Shown: positions 35,135 to 44,476 of the stretch, one piece after another
How the letters are laid out: every line of letters begins with the position of its first letter
Numbering within the stretch: position 1 is the stretch's first letter
Source: Burkholderiaceae bacterium DAT-1
Lineage (GTDB): Bacteria > Pseudomonadota > Gammaproteobacteria > Burkholderiales > Chitinimonadaceae
Direction: 5' to 3'
Assembly (NCBI GenBank): GCA_019084025.1
Contig: JAHRBI010000002.1
Coordinates: 186,001-250,000, forward strand
DNA length: 64,000 bases
Made by a program: the position numbers and the translations under genes
Notes under the pieces: generated by a model
What the model saw: the letters and a program-made list of their open reading frames with translations, nothing else
The model's database searches: none
Told to the model about the DNA's origin: nothing

Positions 35135-36649
35135 TTACCGCAATGCAACATTCAACAGAAGGCCGATGCCGACCAGCGTCAGCAACACCAGCCAGCGATT
35201 GCGCTGACGGGCAGCTTCCAGCATGGATTGCTGCAGTGCCAGTTGCTGGCGCTGCAGCCCTTGATCTGACAGCGCAACAATTGCCCGCGGCAGTTTGGGC
35301 AGCGTTTCCGCCCAGTAAGGTGCTTCATGTTTAATGGTACGCAGCAGTCCGCGCCAGCCCACCTGCTCGTTCATCCAGCGCTGCAGATAGGGCATGGCCG
35401 TATCCCATAGGTCCAGTTCGGGATCAAGTTCGCGGCCCAGACCTTCGATATTCAGCAAGGTTTTCTGCAGCAAAACGAGTTGCGGCTGAATCGAAACATT
35501 GAAGCGGCGCGAGGTTTCAAACAGGCGCAGCAGAATCTGGCCCAGGGAAATCTGTGAAATCGGCTTGTCGAAAATGGGCTCGCACACCGTGCGGATTGCA
35601 CCTTCCAGTGCCTCGGCGCTGGTGCCTTCCGGTACCCAGCCCGATTCGATGTGCGCGGTGGCGACCCGCTTGTAATCGCGGCTGAAGAAGGCCAGGAAAT
35701 TGATGGCTAGATAGCGTTTATCGTATTCCGACAGGGTGCCGACAATACCAAAATCCAGTGCAATGTAGCGATTGTCTGCGGCGACCAGAATGTTACCCGG
35801 ATGCATATCAGCATGGAAAAAGCCGTCGCGGAACACCTGCGCAAAGAAAATTTCCACGCCGTATCGGCCGAGCTTTTTGAGGTCGATACCGGCCGCCCGC
35901 AGTTCATCGATGCGCGAAACCGGTGTGCCGTCCATCCATTCCATGACCATCACGTCACGGCAAATGTAGTCCCAGTACACTTCCGGGACGATGAGCTGGT
36001 CGCTATTGGCAAAGTTGCGGCGAAGCTGACTGGCGTTAGCCGCTTCGCGTTGCAGATCCAACTCATCATGCAGATAGATGTCGAATTCTGCGACGACCTC
36101 GCGTGGTTTGAGGCGCTTTCCATCGGCAAACAGCTTTTCTACCAGCCATGCCATCACGCGCAGCAACGCCAGATCCTGCTCGATCACAGTCAGAATGCCG
36201 GGGCGCAGCACTTTTACTGCTACCCGCTTGCCATTCGGCAGGGTGGCGCGATGAACTTGCGCAACCGAGGCGGAGGCAATGGGCTCGGCATCAAAACTGG
36301 CAAACAGCTGTTCGACGGGTTTGCCGAGACTGGTTTCGATGATGTGCCGTGCCTGTTCAGGCGCAAATGGCGGAACGCGATCCTGTAGTTGTGCAAGCTC
36401 GACAGTCAGATCATGCGGTACCAGATCCGGGCGGGTAGACAGTACCTGTCCGAACTTGATGAAGATGGGCCCCAGTGATTCCAGTGCCAGCCGCAAGCGC
36501 ACGCCACGAGGCTGATCGAGCCTGCGCCAGAATAGGATGATGCGAACCAGCGCTTCCAGCCCGCGCACGCGCTCATGACCAAGGATGAATTCGTCGAGAC
36601 CAAAACGGAAGACGGTGAGCAAAATGCGCAGAAGTCGCAGTAAAAACAT
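35135..36649 (-). CDS. ubiB: Ubiquinone biosynthesis kinase-like protein UbiB
   Basis: An atypical kinase/ATPase of the ADCK/Coq8 family required for ubiquinone synthesis, probably extracting lipid precursors from the membrane. From ATG 36649 it has 504 residues. The family's KxGQ motif is present as KFGQ at 65-68, then the A-rich loop ([12 protein letters not shown]), the [10 protein letters not shown] catalytic loop and ALDFGIVG in place of DFG. Two C-terminal membrane helices are expected; at least [17 protein letters not shown] is clear. It is the last gene of the ubiE-NYN-ubiJ-ubiB run, 49 bases after ubiJ. Confidence 0.96.
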   Translation of the reverse strand: MFLLRLLRILLTVFRFGLDEFILGHERVRGLEALVRIILFWRRLDQPRGVRLRLALESLGPIFIKFGQVLSTRPDLVPHDLTVELAQLQDRVPPFAPEQARHIIETSLGKPVEQLFASFDAEPIASASVAQVHRATLPNGKRVAVKVLRPGILTVIEQDLALLRVMAWLVEKLFADGKRLKPREVVAEFDIYLHDELDLQREAANASQLRRNFANSDQLIVPEVYWDYICRDVMVMEWMDGTPVSRIDELRAAGIDLKKLGRYGVEIFFAQVFRDGFFHADMHPGNILVAADNRYIALDFGIVGTLSEYDKRYLAINFLAFFSRDYKRVATAHIESGWVPEGTSAEALEGAIRTVCEPIFDKPISQISLGQILLRLFETSRRFNVSIQPQLVLLQKTLLNIEGLGRELDPELDLWDTAMPYLQRWMNEQVGWRGLLRTIKHEAPYWAETLPKLPRAIVALSDQGLQRQQLALQQSMLEAARQRNRWLVLLTLVGIGLLLNVALR

Positions 36650-36698
36650 GATTAGATGCAATACAGAGGGCGGGAAAGCGGGAGGGATATTGCATGGT

Positions 36699-37271
36699 TC
36701 ATGCTTGATGCACCGATCCGTCTTCCAGGTTTTTCAGGCGTTGCTCAATGCGGGCAAGATCATCGCGAAGCATATCGACATCGCCCGCGAAGGCGTGCTG
36801 AGCCGCGCCAGACGCGAGTATGGCTGCTTCGTTCTGCAGGTATTCGGCACTCGCTTCTGCGAAATGGCCTGCCATCTTGCCTGGGGAATCGAACCAGTGC
36901 TTCAGGCTGTTGACGATCCGGTTGGCGGTGACATCACCGGTTAGGCGGGCAAGATCGGCCTCTGCATCCCAGTCCAGTTGCTGCAGGACACGGGCAAGAT
37001 CTGCGGCGAGAGCAGGATCGCCCTCCATTCTGACGGACTGCGCAGCCTGAAGGTCGCCCAGTGCAAGTCTGGGCAGGAGCAGCGGTGAAATCTGGACGAT
37101 GGCGTCCGGTGCGCGCGCCGTATCACACAGGTAGCCGTCGCCATCGATCGAAAACGACAGTGAAATGAGCCCTACTTGAATACGAGCAGATTGCCCCGCA
37201 TGACGTGACAACAGCGCCCGTAGATCTGAGCGCTGTGCCAGGAGGTGATTGAGCGGAGCAAGCCGGATCAT
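36699..37271 (-). CDS. ubiJ: Ubiquinone biosynthesis accessory factor UbiJ
   Basis: A lipid-binding scaffold of the soluble Ubi metabolon. The 190-residue protein has an N-terminal SCP2-like domain (about 10-110, with [11 protein letters not shown] and DAIVQISP) that holds ubiquinone intermediates, and a C-terminal coiled coil ([19 protein letters not shown]) for UbiK binding. The start ATG overlaps the stop of the upstream NYN gene (ATGA). It lies between ubiE and ubiB as in other proteobacteria, apart from the inserted NYN gene. Confidence 0.9.
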   Translation of the reverse strand: MIRLAPLNHLLAQRSDLRALLSRHAGQSARIQVGLISLSFSIDGDGYLCDTARAPDAIVQISPLLLPRLALGDLQAAQSVRMEGDPALAADLARVLQQLDWDAEADLARLTGDVTANRIVNSLKHWFDSPGKMAGHFAEASAEYLQNEAAILASGAAQHAFAGDVDMLRDDLARIEQRLKNLEDGSVHQA

Positions 37272-37945
37272 GCTTCTTCGGTGTCGTCCTGCGAACTGTC
37301 AGACACATCCGGTGCTGCATTGGCAGTATCATCGCTCCGCTGTTGCGGCCAGCGGTCGTTAAAGCGATCGGTAAAGCGCAGGCGGCTCTTGATTTCTGGT
37401 GAATCCACTTCAATCACGCGACGCGCATACGGACGCAGTGCATCTGCGATGCTACCAAGTGAACCGATCAGATACAGATCGACATTTTCGTTTTCGACCA
37501 GATTCTGCACCGGCTCATGGAAATCCGCATCGCCGGCGAACAGGGCGAGTTTATCCCACTTGCGCTTATGGAAGGAGCGGGTCATGTGATAAACCAGACC
37601 CACATCCACTGCCTTCTGCGTGGTGATTTCATAGTTGATATCAGGCATCGACGGGTGGGTTACCGGACCGCCGCCAAGGTGAGTTGGCCAGTACAGCTGC
37701 TTTTTCTGCAGCCAGTAATTCTTGACTCGCAGACCCGGCCCTTTCGGGTAAGGAAAGGAAAGCGCGTTATGCAACTTCGACGCCATAGTCTGATTGTCGT
37801 CGGCGTTGAAGAAGTAACCCTCGTCAACCCGATCGCCCAGAAGCTCTTCAACCAGCTTGCGCAACTCAAGGTAATTGATCTTTTCCCGACCAAATGCCTT
37901 GTAAGCGTAAGCACCATCAATAAACAAACCGATAGGCACGTTCAA
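37268..37945 (-). CDS. NYN-domain (PIN-like) protein inside the ubiquinone operon
   Basis: A 225-residue protein of the NYN/LabA group, whose PIN-like fold usually makes metal-dependent RNases. IGLFIDGAYAYK at residues 5-16 (Asp10), a central KAVDVGLVYHMTRSFHK, and LALFAGDADFHEPV place the expected acidic residues of the active site. The tail after about 190 is acidic and likely disordered. The start is TTG 37945 or GTG 37939; AAGGA lies three or nine bases upstream. It follows ubiE by 101 bases and is coupled to ubiJ by ATGA. The RNA target is unknown, and a link with quinone synthesis is only suggested by position. Confidence 0.85.
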   Translation of the reverse strand: MNVPIGLFIDGAYAYKAFGREKINYLELRKLVEELLGDRVDEGYFFNADDNQTMASKLHNALSFPYPKGPGLRVKNYWLQKKQLYWPTHLGGGPVTHPSMPDINYEITTQKAVDVGLVYHMTRSFHKRKWDKLALFAGDADFHEPVQNLVENENVDLYLIGSLGSIADALRPYARRVIEVDSPEIKSRLRFTDRFNDRWPQQRSDDTANAAPDVSDSSQDDTEEA

Positions 37946-38046
37946 ATGTCCTTAATAAATAGCGTGAATAGTGATACATCAATCAAATGCGTACTGCGAG
38001 TCATCATTATCCCTGTCTGTGTTGCACCGGACAGGTACGGCTAACC

Positions 38047-38784
38047 TTACAGCTTGAAACCTTTGTGCAGAGCGACGATGCCACCTGTCATATTGTGATA
38101 ATCGACACGAGGGAAGCCAGCATCACGCATCATTTGTGCAAGTTCTTCCTGGCCCGGGTGTTTACGGATAGATTCAGCCAGGTAGCGATAACTCTCCGAA
38201 TCGCCCGCAATCATTTCACCCATTTTAGGCAAAAGCTTGAATGAGTACAGATCGTACAATGGTGCAAGAGGTTTGCACACCTGTGAGAATTCCAGTACCA
38301 GTAAACGCCCACCCGGCTTGATCACTCGGTACATTTCTCTCAACGCATCGTCTTTATGCGTCATATTGCGCAAACCGAATGCCACGGTGACGCAATCAAA
38401 GTAGTTGTCCGGAAAAGGCAGTTTCTCGGCATCGCACTGAGCGACAGGAAGCATTACGCCCTTGTCCAGCAGGCGATCACGACCAACGGTGAGCATGGAA
38501 CTGTTGATGTCGGTCAGCCAGACTTGACCCGTTTTCCCCACCCGTTTGGTGAAGGCAAGTGACAGATCGCCCGTCCCGCCCGCAATATCCAGAACGCGAT
38601 GGCCAGTGCGTACCCCGCTTTGTTCGATAGCAAATATTTTCCACAGGCGATGCAGGCCTGCAGACATGACATCGTTCATGACGTCATATTTGCGAGCGAC
38701 GGAGTGAAAAACACCTGCAACCTTTGCAGCCTTTTCTGATTCTGCAACGGTCTGAAATCCAAAGTGGGTAGTTTTATCGCTCAT
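38047..38784 (-). CDS. ubiE: Demethylmenaquinone/2-methoxy-6-polyprenylphenol C-methyltransferase UbiE
   Basis: A SAM-dependent C-methyltransferase of ubiquinone (and, where present, menaquinone) synthesis. From ATG 38784 the protein has 245 residues beginning [10 protein letters not shown], the usual UbiE start. SAM motif I is [12 protein letters not shown] near 64-75, followed by DINSSML near 92 and [20 protein letters not shown]-like residues near 134-153, with VLEFSQ near 170. A TTG seven codons upstream is rejected. It heads the ubi cluster, with the DUF971 gene 80 bases upstream. Confidence 0.96.
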   Translation of the reverse strand: MSDKTTHFGFQTVAESEKAAKVAGVFHSVARKYDVMNDVMSAGLHRLWKIFAIEQSGVRTGHRVLDIAGGTGDLSLAFTKRVGKTGQVWLTDINSSMLTVGRDRLLDKGVMLPVAQCDAEKLPFPDNYFDCVTVAFGLRNMTHKDDALREMYRVIKPGGRLLVLEFSQVCKPLAPLYDLYSFKLLPKMGEMIAGDSESYRYLAESIRKHPGQEELAQMMRDAGFPRVDYHNMTGGIVALHKGFKL

Positions 38785-38863
38785 CTCAAGATACTTTTCT
38801 GCCAAAACGCAATCAATGTCCGATAGAAACGCAAGCCATTTAGAGGCAAGTCTTGGTGTTCGG

Positions 38864-39238
38864 TCAGGCGGTGCGCCTTAACTTTGCGTGTTCAAGCCGC
38901 GATAAATAATCCTGCCAGTTGGCAGATTGATTTATGCCCAGCTCGCGTAATTCGGACCAGCTATAAATGCCGCTATTATGCCCATCATCAAACTGCAGGC
39001 GCACTGCATAATGACCAACAGGCTCGATCGCGACAATATTGACGTCGATTTTGCCACCGATGGTCAGATGCGGACCGCCGCCATGACCCCGTATTTCTGC
39101 TGACGGACTGAACACCCGCAAATATTCGCACGGAAGCGAGAAAGACTCGCCATTGTCGAAGGCGATATCCAGCACCCGGGATGCTTGCCTGAGCGTCAGC
39201 GAAACAGGATGCGGTGTGGATGAATCCAGACCTGCCAT
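38864..39238 (-). CDS. DUF971 family protein
   Basis: A 124-residue protein with the DUF971 / gamma-butyrobetaine-hydroxylase N-terminal-like fold: [36 protein letters not shown] is the recognisable run (motif spread over residues about 14-50), followed by GRKIDVNI-like [21 protein letters not shown] and [13 protein letters not shown]. In the related eukaryotic domain zinc is bound, but only one cysteine is evident here. The function is unknown. The gene lies directly upstream of ubiE in many betaproteobacteria, so a role linked to quinone or iron-sulfur metabolism has been guessed at only from context. Confidence 0.88.
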   Translation of the reverse strand: MAGLDSSTPHPVSLTLRQASRVLDIAFDNGESFSLPCEYLRVFSPSAEIRGHGGGPHLTIGGKIDVNIVAIEPVGHYAVRLQFDDGHNSGIYSWSELRELGINQSANWQDYLSRLEHAKLRRTA

Positions 39239-39277
39239 AACAGATTGATATCCGGCCAAAAGCCTGATTATAGACGG

Positions 39278-39297
39278 CTGTCACAGATTTGTGGCAG
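39278..39297 (+). promoter_or_regulatory. Pho-box-like imperfect palindrome upstream of phoB
   Basis: CTGTCACAGATTTGTGGCAG is an 8+8 inverted repeat with one mismatch, and its first half matches the CTGTCA half of the PhoB box, with a weaker TTGTGGC 11 bases later. It lies about 190 bases before phoB and about 40 bases before the DUF971 ATG on the other strand. Autoregulation by PhoB is possible. Confidence 0.35.
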
Positions 39298-39483
39298 GGG
39301 ATAACGGAAATATACATATGGCACTCAGAGTGGCAATCAAGTGGTCTGCTTGAGGTCTGTCTGCGTACTTGTAATATTTCCATCACATTGACGTCTTAAG
39401 CTCGCAATATTGCTGTACCGGCACGATGATCTCCATGTGCTGCCGGATACCTATCCGAACATTATTTCTGGGAAACCGCGTTC

Positions 39484-40170
39484 ATGGCCGCAAACATTCT
39501 GTTGGTAGAAGACGAACCAGCGATTCAGGAGCTGATTGCCTTCAATTTGCAGCAGGCAGGGCATCTGGTGATTCGTGCCGATTCGGCTGAGTCTGGCTTG
39601 GCCATGGTGCGTAATGCGCTACCGGACCTGATTTTGCTGGACTGGATGTTGCCCGGTATGTCCGGCATCGAGTTCGCCAAAAAGATTCGCGCAGACGAAC
39701 GGACACGTCCCATTCCGCTGATCATGCTGACGGCTCGCTCCGATGAGGGAGACAAGATCAGCGGGCTGGAAAGTGGTGCGGATGACTACATCACCAAGCC
39801 ATTCAGCCCGCGCGAATTGCAGGCGCGTATCAAGGCGGTGCTGCGCCGCCGCGCACCGCAAATGACCGACGATGTAGTCGAGATTCGTGGATTACGTCTT
39901 GATCCGGCTACGCATCGTGTGTCCGGTCATGCAAATAATATCGACCTCGGCCCAACGGAGTTCAGGCTGCTACACTTCTTTATGACACATCCGGAGCGAG
40001 TGCATTCGCGTGCACAGTTACTGGATCATGTCTGGGGTGATCACGTGTTTGTTGAAGAGCGTACAGTCGATGTACACATCCGGCGGTTGCGTTCGGCGCT
40101 CGAAGCGACACAGCATGATGAGTTGATCCAGACGGTGCGTGGCACCGGCTATCGCTTCTCCGGTCAATAA
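39484..40170 (+). CDS. phoB: Phosphate regulon response regulator PhoB
   Basis: An OmpR-family transcription activator of phosphate-starvation genes. The 228 residues comprise a receiver domain (D10/E11 acidic pocket, phosphorylated D53 in LLDWMLPG, T and K near TARSDEGDK and YITKPF) and a winged-helix DNA-binding domain ([22 protein letters not shown] near 157-178, ending [11 protein letters not shown]). Length and motifs match PhoB rather than other OmpR members. It is followed after 70 bases by phoR. A strong hairpin lies in that gap. Confidence 0.94.
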   Translation: MAANILLVEDEPAIQELIAFNLQQAGHLVIRADSAESGLAMVRNALPDLILLDWMLPGMSGIEFAKKIRADERTRPIPLIMLTARSDEGDKISGLESGADDYITKPFSPRELQARIKAVLRRRAPQMTDDVVEIRGLRLDPATHRVSGHANNIDLGPTEFRLLHFFMTHPERVHSRAQLLDHVWGDHVFVEERTVDVHIRRLRSALEATQHDELIQTVRGTGYRFSGQ

Positions 40171-40191
40171 TCGCCATACAATTTGCTGTTG

Positions 40192-40216
40192 CGTGCAGTC
40201 CAACCTGGGCTGCACG
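40192..40216 (+). promoter_or_regulatory. Strong hairpin between phoB and phoR
   Basis: CGTGCAGTCC and GGGCTGCACG form a 10-base-pair stem (one G-T pair) around a 5-base loop, between the phoB stop and the phoR ribosome binding site. Only a mixed T-rich stretch follows, so it is more likely a processing or stability element, or a leaky attenuator setting the PhoB:PhoR ratio. Confidence 0.5.
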
Positions 40217-40240
40217 TGTGTGTCTTTCTCCTGAAGGCCG

Positions 40241-41548
40241 ATGATGTTCTGGTGGCGTACTCTGATCATTTTTTCCAGCGCGCTGTTTGCTGCCTGGTTG
40301 TTTTATTTAATGCTGGGCTTTGCATGGGCTGAAGGTCTATTGATTGCGGGTCTGTTGATCTGGCTCGGCTACCATCTGGGGAATCTGTCCAGACTGGCTC
40401 GTTGGCTCGATGATCCCCAGGTTGGCAATGTGCCTGCATCGATGGGGGTATGGGACAATGTGTTCAATCGCCTGTACCGCCTGGTGAGAGTGCAGGGCAA
40501 AAATCAGCGCATGCTTTCGCAGGCGCTGGACCGGTTTATTTCCGCGGGGGAAGCAATGCCCGAGGGGGTGGTCGTACTGGATACCAGCGACCGGATCGAA
40601 TGGTGTAATCCGCGCTCGATGCAGCACTTGGGACTGGATCGCAAAAAAGACCTTGGGCAACACATTGCCTATCTGGTGCGCCAGCCGGTGTTCCAGCGTT
40701 ATCTGAGCGAGCAGGACTATTCGCACCCTGTGATCCTGCGTCTAGGCGAGCTGGTACTGTCGATTCAACTGGTGCCATTTGACAGTACCCGCAAGCTATT
40801 GCTGAGTCGCGATATTACCCAGCTTGAGCGCGTACAAACGGTGCACCGGGACTTCGTCGCCAATGTGTCGCACGAATTGCGTACGCCGCTGACCGTGGTA
40901 GGGGGCTTTCTCGAGACATTGATCGACATGCCGCATCTGGATCAGGCCACTCGCGAATCGCAGATGCGCATGATGTACGAACAGACTCAGCGCATGCAGC
41001 GACTGGTGGAGGACTTGCTGGCTCTGTCCAAGCTCGAAAACGGCGGCGAAATGCGCGAGGATCGCGTGGATGTCGCCTCGCTGATTCAGCTGGTTGCTTC
41101 CGAGGCGGATGGCATTTCACAGGGACGCCATACCGTCACGGTAGAGCAGTGTGATCAGGTGGGCTTGCGTGGCAATTATGATGAGCTGCATTCCGCGCTG
41201 GGTAATCTTGTCAGCAATGCTGTGCGTTACACCCCGGAGGGCGGAGAGATTCGATTGTCGTGGCGCGCAGATGATATGGGCGGTGTATTTTCGGTTAAAG
41301 ATACAGGCATCGGGATCGAGCCACAGCATATTCCCCGTCTCACCGAGCGCTTTTACCGGGTTGATCGTGGACGCTCGCGAGCAACGGGTGGAACGGGGCT
41401 GGGGCTGGCGATCGTCAAGCATATCTTGCAGCGCCATCAGGGTCGCCTGGAGGTGACGTCGGAAATGGGCAAGGGAAGTTGCTTTTCCTTACGCTTTCCC
41501 GCTAATCGAACACTGAGTCCCGACGAATTGCAATCCGCATCTTTGTAA
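40241..41548 (+). CDS. phoR: Phosphate regulon sensor histidine kinase PhoR
   Basis: The membrane-bound partner of PhoB. The 435 residues start with two closely spaced hydrophobic helices (about 6-45) and a short cytoplasmic linker, then a PAS domain (EGVVVLDTSDRIEWCNP near 107-123), the HisKA domain with H211 in VSHELRTPLTVV, and an HATPase domain (N box GNLVSNAVRYTPEGG near 330, DTGIG near 352, GGTGLGLAIVKH near 383). The almost absent periplasmic part is typical of PhoR, which senses phosphate through PstB/PhoU. AAGG precedes the ATG. Confidence 0.93.
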   Translation: MMFWWRTLIIFSSALFAAWLFYLMLGFAWAEGLLIAGLLIWLGYHLGNLSRLARWLDDPQVGNVPASMGVWDNVFNRLYRLVRVQGKNQRMLSQALDRFISAGEAMPEGVVVLDTSDRIEWCNPRSMQHLGLDRKKDLGQHIAYLVRQPVFQRYLSEQDYSHPVILRLGELVLSIQLVPFDSTRKLLLSRDITQLERVQTVHRDFVANVSHELRTPLTVVGGFLETLIDMPHLDQATRESQMRMMYEQTQRMQRLVEDLLALSKLENGGEMREDRVDVASLIQLVASEADGISQGRHTVTVEQCDQVGLRGNYDELHSALGNLVSNAVRYTPEGGEIRLSWRADDMGGVFSVKDTGIGIEPQHIPRLTERFYRVDRGRSRATGGTGLGLAIVKHILQRHQGRLEVTSEMGKGSCFSLRFPANRTLSPDELQSASL

Positions 41549-41557
41549 GCATCCCTG

Positions 41558-41586
41558 AACGGCAGATAGACAATCTGCCGTTTTTT
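41558..41586 (+). terminator. Intrinsic terminator of phoB-phoR
   Basis: AACGGCAGAT and ATCTGCCGTT form a 10-base-pair stem with an AGACA loop followed by six T residues, ten bases after the phoR stop. Confidence 0.94.
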
Positions 41587-41657
41587 ATGAGTATGTCTGG
41601 CATTGCAGGGCAACTGCCTTTAACATCATCCTGAAATATCACTACGATCGTTTACTT

Positions 41658-42731
41658 ATGAATCCTTTGCTTGCTGTCAAACCACTTGGCCAGCGCATCT
41701 GGCTGGACAATCTTTCACGTGAACTGCTGGCAGGCCCTCTGGGCAAGCTGATTGCCGAGGATGGACTATCTGGCGTAACGTCCAATCCGGCGATTTTTCA
41801 GAAATCGATCTCTTCGGGCGCGGGTTATGCTGATGATCTGGCACGCCTGAAGACGCAGGCGATGGATGCTGAAGCCCGTTTTGAGGCACTGGCCGTGCCG
41901 GATGTACAGGCAGCTTGCGATCAATTTGCCAGTATCTACCAGCAAAGTGCAGGACTGGATGGATATGTCAGTCTGGAAGTGTCGCCACGCCTTGCGCGCG
42001 AGGGCGCGGGGACACTGGCCGCTGCACGCCGTCTGTGGGCTGATATCAATCGTCCCAATGCCATGATCAAGATTCCGGCGACGCCGGAAAGTCTGGCTGC
42101 GTTTACTGGCGCAATTGCAGACGGAATCAATGTCAACGTGACATTGATGTTTGGCCAGCAGCATTGCGATCAGGTCTTTGATGCATACGTGGCTGGTTTG
42201 CGCACACGCATCGCTGCAGGTGGTGCGGTGAATCACATCCAGTCGGTGGCCAGTGTTTTCCTGTCTCGCGTGGATAGCAAAATCGATCCCAAGCTGGATG
42301 CACTGGGTGGTGATGCACTTGCATTGCGTGGCAAAGTCGCGGTGTCGATGGCAAAAGCAGCCTATGCGCGCTGGATGAGTCGCTGGCAAGGTGAGGAGTG
42401 TGCCGATCTGCGTGCGGCTGGTGCAAATATTCAGCGTCTGCTGTGGGCCAGTACGGGCACCAAGAATACTGCGTATTCGGATGTGCTTTACGTTGACTCG
42501 CTGATTGGTCCGGATACGGTGAATACATTGCCAGATGCAACGCTGGCTGCCTTCCGTGATCATGGCCATGCGTCTGCCGCACTGGTGGCACAGGTAGACG
42601 ACGCATGTGCAGTCCTGGACAGGCTGGCTGAACTCGGTATCAAGATGGATGATATCGGTGTCGAACTTCAGTCTGAAGGATTGAAGCTGTTTGACGAGGC
42701 CTTCGACAAGTTACTCGCTTTGCTGGCGTGA
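41658..42731 (+). CDS. tal: Transaldolase
   Basis: Transfers a dihydroxyacetone unit between sedoheptulose-7-phosphate and glyceraldehyde-3-phosphate in the non-oxidative pentose phosphate pathway. The 357 residues show IWLDNLSRELL near 14-24, GVTSNPAIFQKSI near 39-51, the Schiff-base lysine in NAMIKIPATPES near 132-143, and LLWASTGTKN near 255-264. The length fits the Tal type found in cyanobacteria and many proteobacteria rather than the short TalC. It has its own transcription unit after the phoR terminator. Confidence 0.95.
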   Translation: MNPLLAVKPLGQRIWLDNLSRELLAGPLGKLIAEDGLSGVTSNPAIFQKSISSGAGYADDLARLKTQAMDAEARFEALAVPDVQAACDQFASIYQQSAGLDGYVSLEVSPRLAREGAGTLAAARRLWADINRPNAMIKIPATPESLAAFTGAIADGINVNVTLMFGQQHCDQVFDAYVAGLRTRIAAGGAVNHIQSVASVFLSRVDSKIDPKLDALGGDALALRGKVAVSMAKAAYARWMSRWQGEECADLRAAGANIQRLLWASTGTKNTAYSDVLYVDSLIGPDTVNTLPDATLAAFRDHGHASAALVAQVDDACAVLDRLAELGIKMDDIGVELQSEGLKLFDEAFDKLLALLA

Positions 42732-42743
42732 TCGGCCTGTGAG

Positions 42744-43220
42744 TCAGCGCGCTGCCCGGATGGGGAGCGCGCCCGACGACTTGACCTCTCGCAGCGCTAG
42801 ACTCGAGCGGATGGCGCTGACGCCGGGCAAGCTTCGCAATACATCCCGCACAAAGTCGCCATACGCATCCAGATCGGCGCACATCACTTCCAGTATGTAG
42901 TCTGATTCACCGGCAATATTGTGGCAGGCCACAATTTCGTCGATGCCCTGAACAGCCGCTTCAAATGCGGGAATATCGTTTGTGCTATGACTGGCCAGGC
43001 TAATCTGCACAAACGCAATCACACCCAGTCCCAGACGTTTGCGATCCAGTCGCGCCTGATAGCCCCGGATATATCCATCCTGCTCCAGTCGGCGCAAACG
43101 CCGCCAGCACGGCGTTTCGCTCATGCCAAGTTGTTCTGCCAGTCTGGCATTGCTTAGGCGTCCATCGGATTGCAGTGCAGCAAGTATTTTGCGATCCAGC
43201 AGATCGAGTGAGTCATTCAT
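42744..43220 (-). CDS. Lrp/AsnC-family transcriptional regulator
   Basis: A 158-residue regulator with an N-terminal helix-turn-helix (LDRKILAALQSDGRLSNARLAEQLGMSETPCWRRLRRLE spans about 8-46) and a C-terminal RAM/AsnC ligand-binding domain (VIAFVQISL, then DYILEVMCADLDAYGDFV). It is divergent from the LysE-type exporter gene, with 129 bases between them. Lrp-family proteins commonly control a neighbouring amino acid exporter in response to the exported amino acid, so that is the likely target here. Confidence 0.92.
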   Translation of the reverse strand: MNDSLDLLDRKILAALQSDGRLSNARLAEQLGMSETPCWRRLRRLEQDGYIRGYQARLDRKRLGLGVIAFVQISLASHSTNDIPAFEAAVQGIDEIVACHNIAGESDYILEVMCADLDAYGDFVRDVLRSLPGVSAIRSSLALREVKSSGALPIRAAR

Positions 43221-43349
43221 TTCTATTTATCATTAAAACTGAAAGATTCGTTCAATTTTAGACGATTTTTGATAGTGAATGGCAAGGAATTTGCCTGCAA
43301 AGACGTGCACAATTGCCTCTGATTCTTGATGTGCTTTTTGGTGGTTTTC

Positions 43350-43958
43350 ATGCTGGATCTCAATCAACTGCCACTGTTTATGGTGGCACTTGTCGCGGTA
43401 TATGTGGTGCCCGGGCCGGATATGGCACTGATTCTCAGTAGTAGTGCGGCACAGGGCGCACGAATAGGCATTCGGACGGCACTGGGTGTCGCCTGCGCGC
43501 GCTTCCTGCATGCCATTTTGTCCGGGATGGGATTGGCTGCGCTGATGGTGCGCTATCCGATGTTTGCCATGGTGATACGTTATGCAGGTGCCGGCTATCT
43601 GGCTTGGCTGGCATGGGGTATTTTGCGCAGCAAGGGCAGTGCGACGCTGATTGAACAGACTGATGCATCGACAGCCTTCAGGCGGGGTTTTCTAACCAAC
43701 TTGCTGAACCCCAAAGCTGTCATCTTCTGCGGTATGTTTTTGCCTCAGTTTGTTCACGGCGAAAATGGCCCTTTGTGGGCGCAATTCGTTGCGTTAGGTG
43801 CCATTTTTGTGATGACAGGGCTATGCTTTGATGTGTTCTATGCCTTTACCGCCGATCGTGTCGCGAGGAAAGTGGGTGGGGGGAAAAGCGGAAAGTGGCA
43901 GCGATGGATTGTTGGAACAGTCTTTGGCGGCTTGGCTGTTCATCTAATTGCGGGTTGA
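43350..43958 (+). CDS. LysE/RhtB-family amino acid exporter
   Basis: An inner-membrane exporter of 202 residues with about six hydrophobic helices. The N-terminus MLDLNQLPLFMVALVAVYVVPGPDMALILSSS carries the LysE/RhtB helix-1 signature VPGPD (motif at about 23-27), followed by GARIGIRTALGVACAR and GFLTNLLNPKAVIFCGMF. The ATG at 43350 is preceded by GGTGG; an earlier in-frame ATG would add eight hydrophobic residues. Control by the divergent Lrp/AsnC-type gene is inferred. The exported amino acid cannot be predicted. Confidence 0.9.
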   Translation: MLDLNQLPLFMVALVAVYVVPGPDMALILSSSAAQGARIGIRTALGVACARFLHAILSGMGLAALMVRYPMFAMVIRYAGAGYLAWLAWGILRSKGSATLIEQTDASTAFRRGFLTNLLNPKAVIFCGMFLPQFVHGENGPLWAQFVALGAIFVMTGLCFDVFYAFTADRVARKVGGGKSGKWQRWIVGTVFGGLAVHLIAG

Positions 43959-43976
43959 TGAACAGGCATAAAATAG

Positions 43977-44007
43977 AAAAGGCCGATGTGTATACATCGG
44001 CCTTTTT
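43977..44007. terminator. Bidirectional intrinsic terminator
   Basis: AAAAGGCCGATGT and ACATCGGCCTTTT form a 13-base-pair stem around GTAT, with T-runs on both strands (TTTTT after the plus stem, TTTTCTATTTT on the minus side). It separates the convergent lysE-type and cytochrome genes. Confidence 0.95.
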
Positions 44008-44023
44008 GCCGGATGCCGGAGCG

Positions 44024-44476
44024 TTACTTGTTCCGGAAAGTGCGATGACAGGCCGCGCAGGCTTGCTCGACGGCTTCCACGGCCGGCATGGCTTGTTTAG
44101 GATCGTGCTGATTCGCTGCAAGCAATAAGCCATCGACACTTTGAGCGAATCGCTGTTGTGCGACTTTGAATTCACTTGGCTTTTGCCAGATGGCATCACT
44201 GGCGTGACTACCCTTCCTGGGCTCCGGGTTGGCAAAATGTGCCCAAGGCTCGTCAGATATGCGTTTCAGTTCGAATGCTGCATCAAGAAACTGTTTGTCA
44301 TTCCAGGGCAGGCGTTCGCGTGCCATGCCATTGTTGACCTCGAACACCTTCACCATCTTTTTGAACGTCTGCTGGCGCAAATCCACAGGTGAACCGGGAT
44401 CGGGCTTTTCGGCGCAACCGGCAAGCAGTACGAGTGTAGACAGGATGAGGGCGGCTGGGCGAATCATACGGATCAT
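44024..44476 (-). CDS. Cytochrome c' -type lipoprotein, coupled to an ABC ATPase gene
   Basis: A 150-residue monoheme cytochrome anchored by lipid. The signal peptide ends in the lipobox LAGC (Cys near 21), so the mature protein should sit on a periplasmic membrane face. The heme motif CAACH lies ten residues from the C-terminus, as in cytochrome c'/c-556. It resembles the exported cytochrome at 24989-25423. Its ATG overlaps the stop of the ABC transporter ATPase gene (ATGA), so it belongs to that operon; what an electron-transfer lipoprotein does with a NitT/TauT-type importer is not known. Confidence 0.88.
   Translation of the reverse strand: MIRMIRPAALILSTLVLLAGCAEKPDPGSPVDLRQQTFKKMVKVFEVNNGMARERLPWNDKQFLDAAFELKRISDEPWAHFANPEPRKGSHASDAIWQKPSEFKVAQQRFAQSVDGLLLAANQHDPKQAMPAVEAVEQACAACHRTFRNK

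Noticed and set aside
39417-39432. Relation between CTGTACCGGCAC upstream of phoB and the palindrome at 27139-27152
   Set aside because: Only the left half matches; a 9-base match in AT/GC-balanced DNA of this size is likely chance.
41766-42569. Minus-strand open frame of 267 codons opposite tal
   Set aside because: Antisense shadow of transaldolase, with an unnatural Ile/His/Cys-rich composition.
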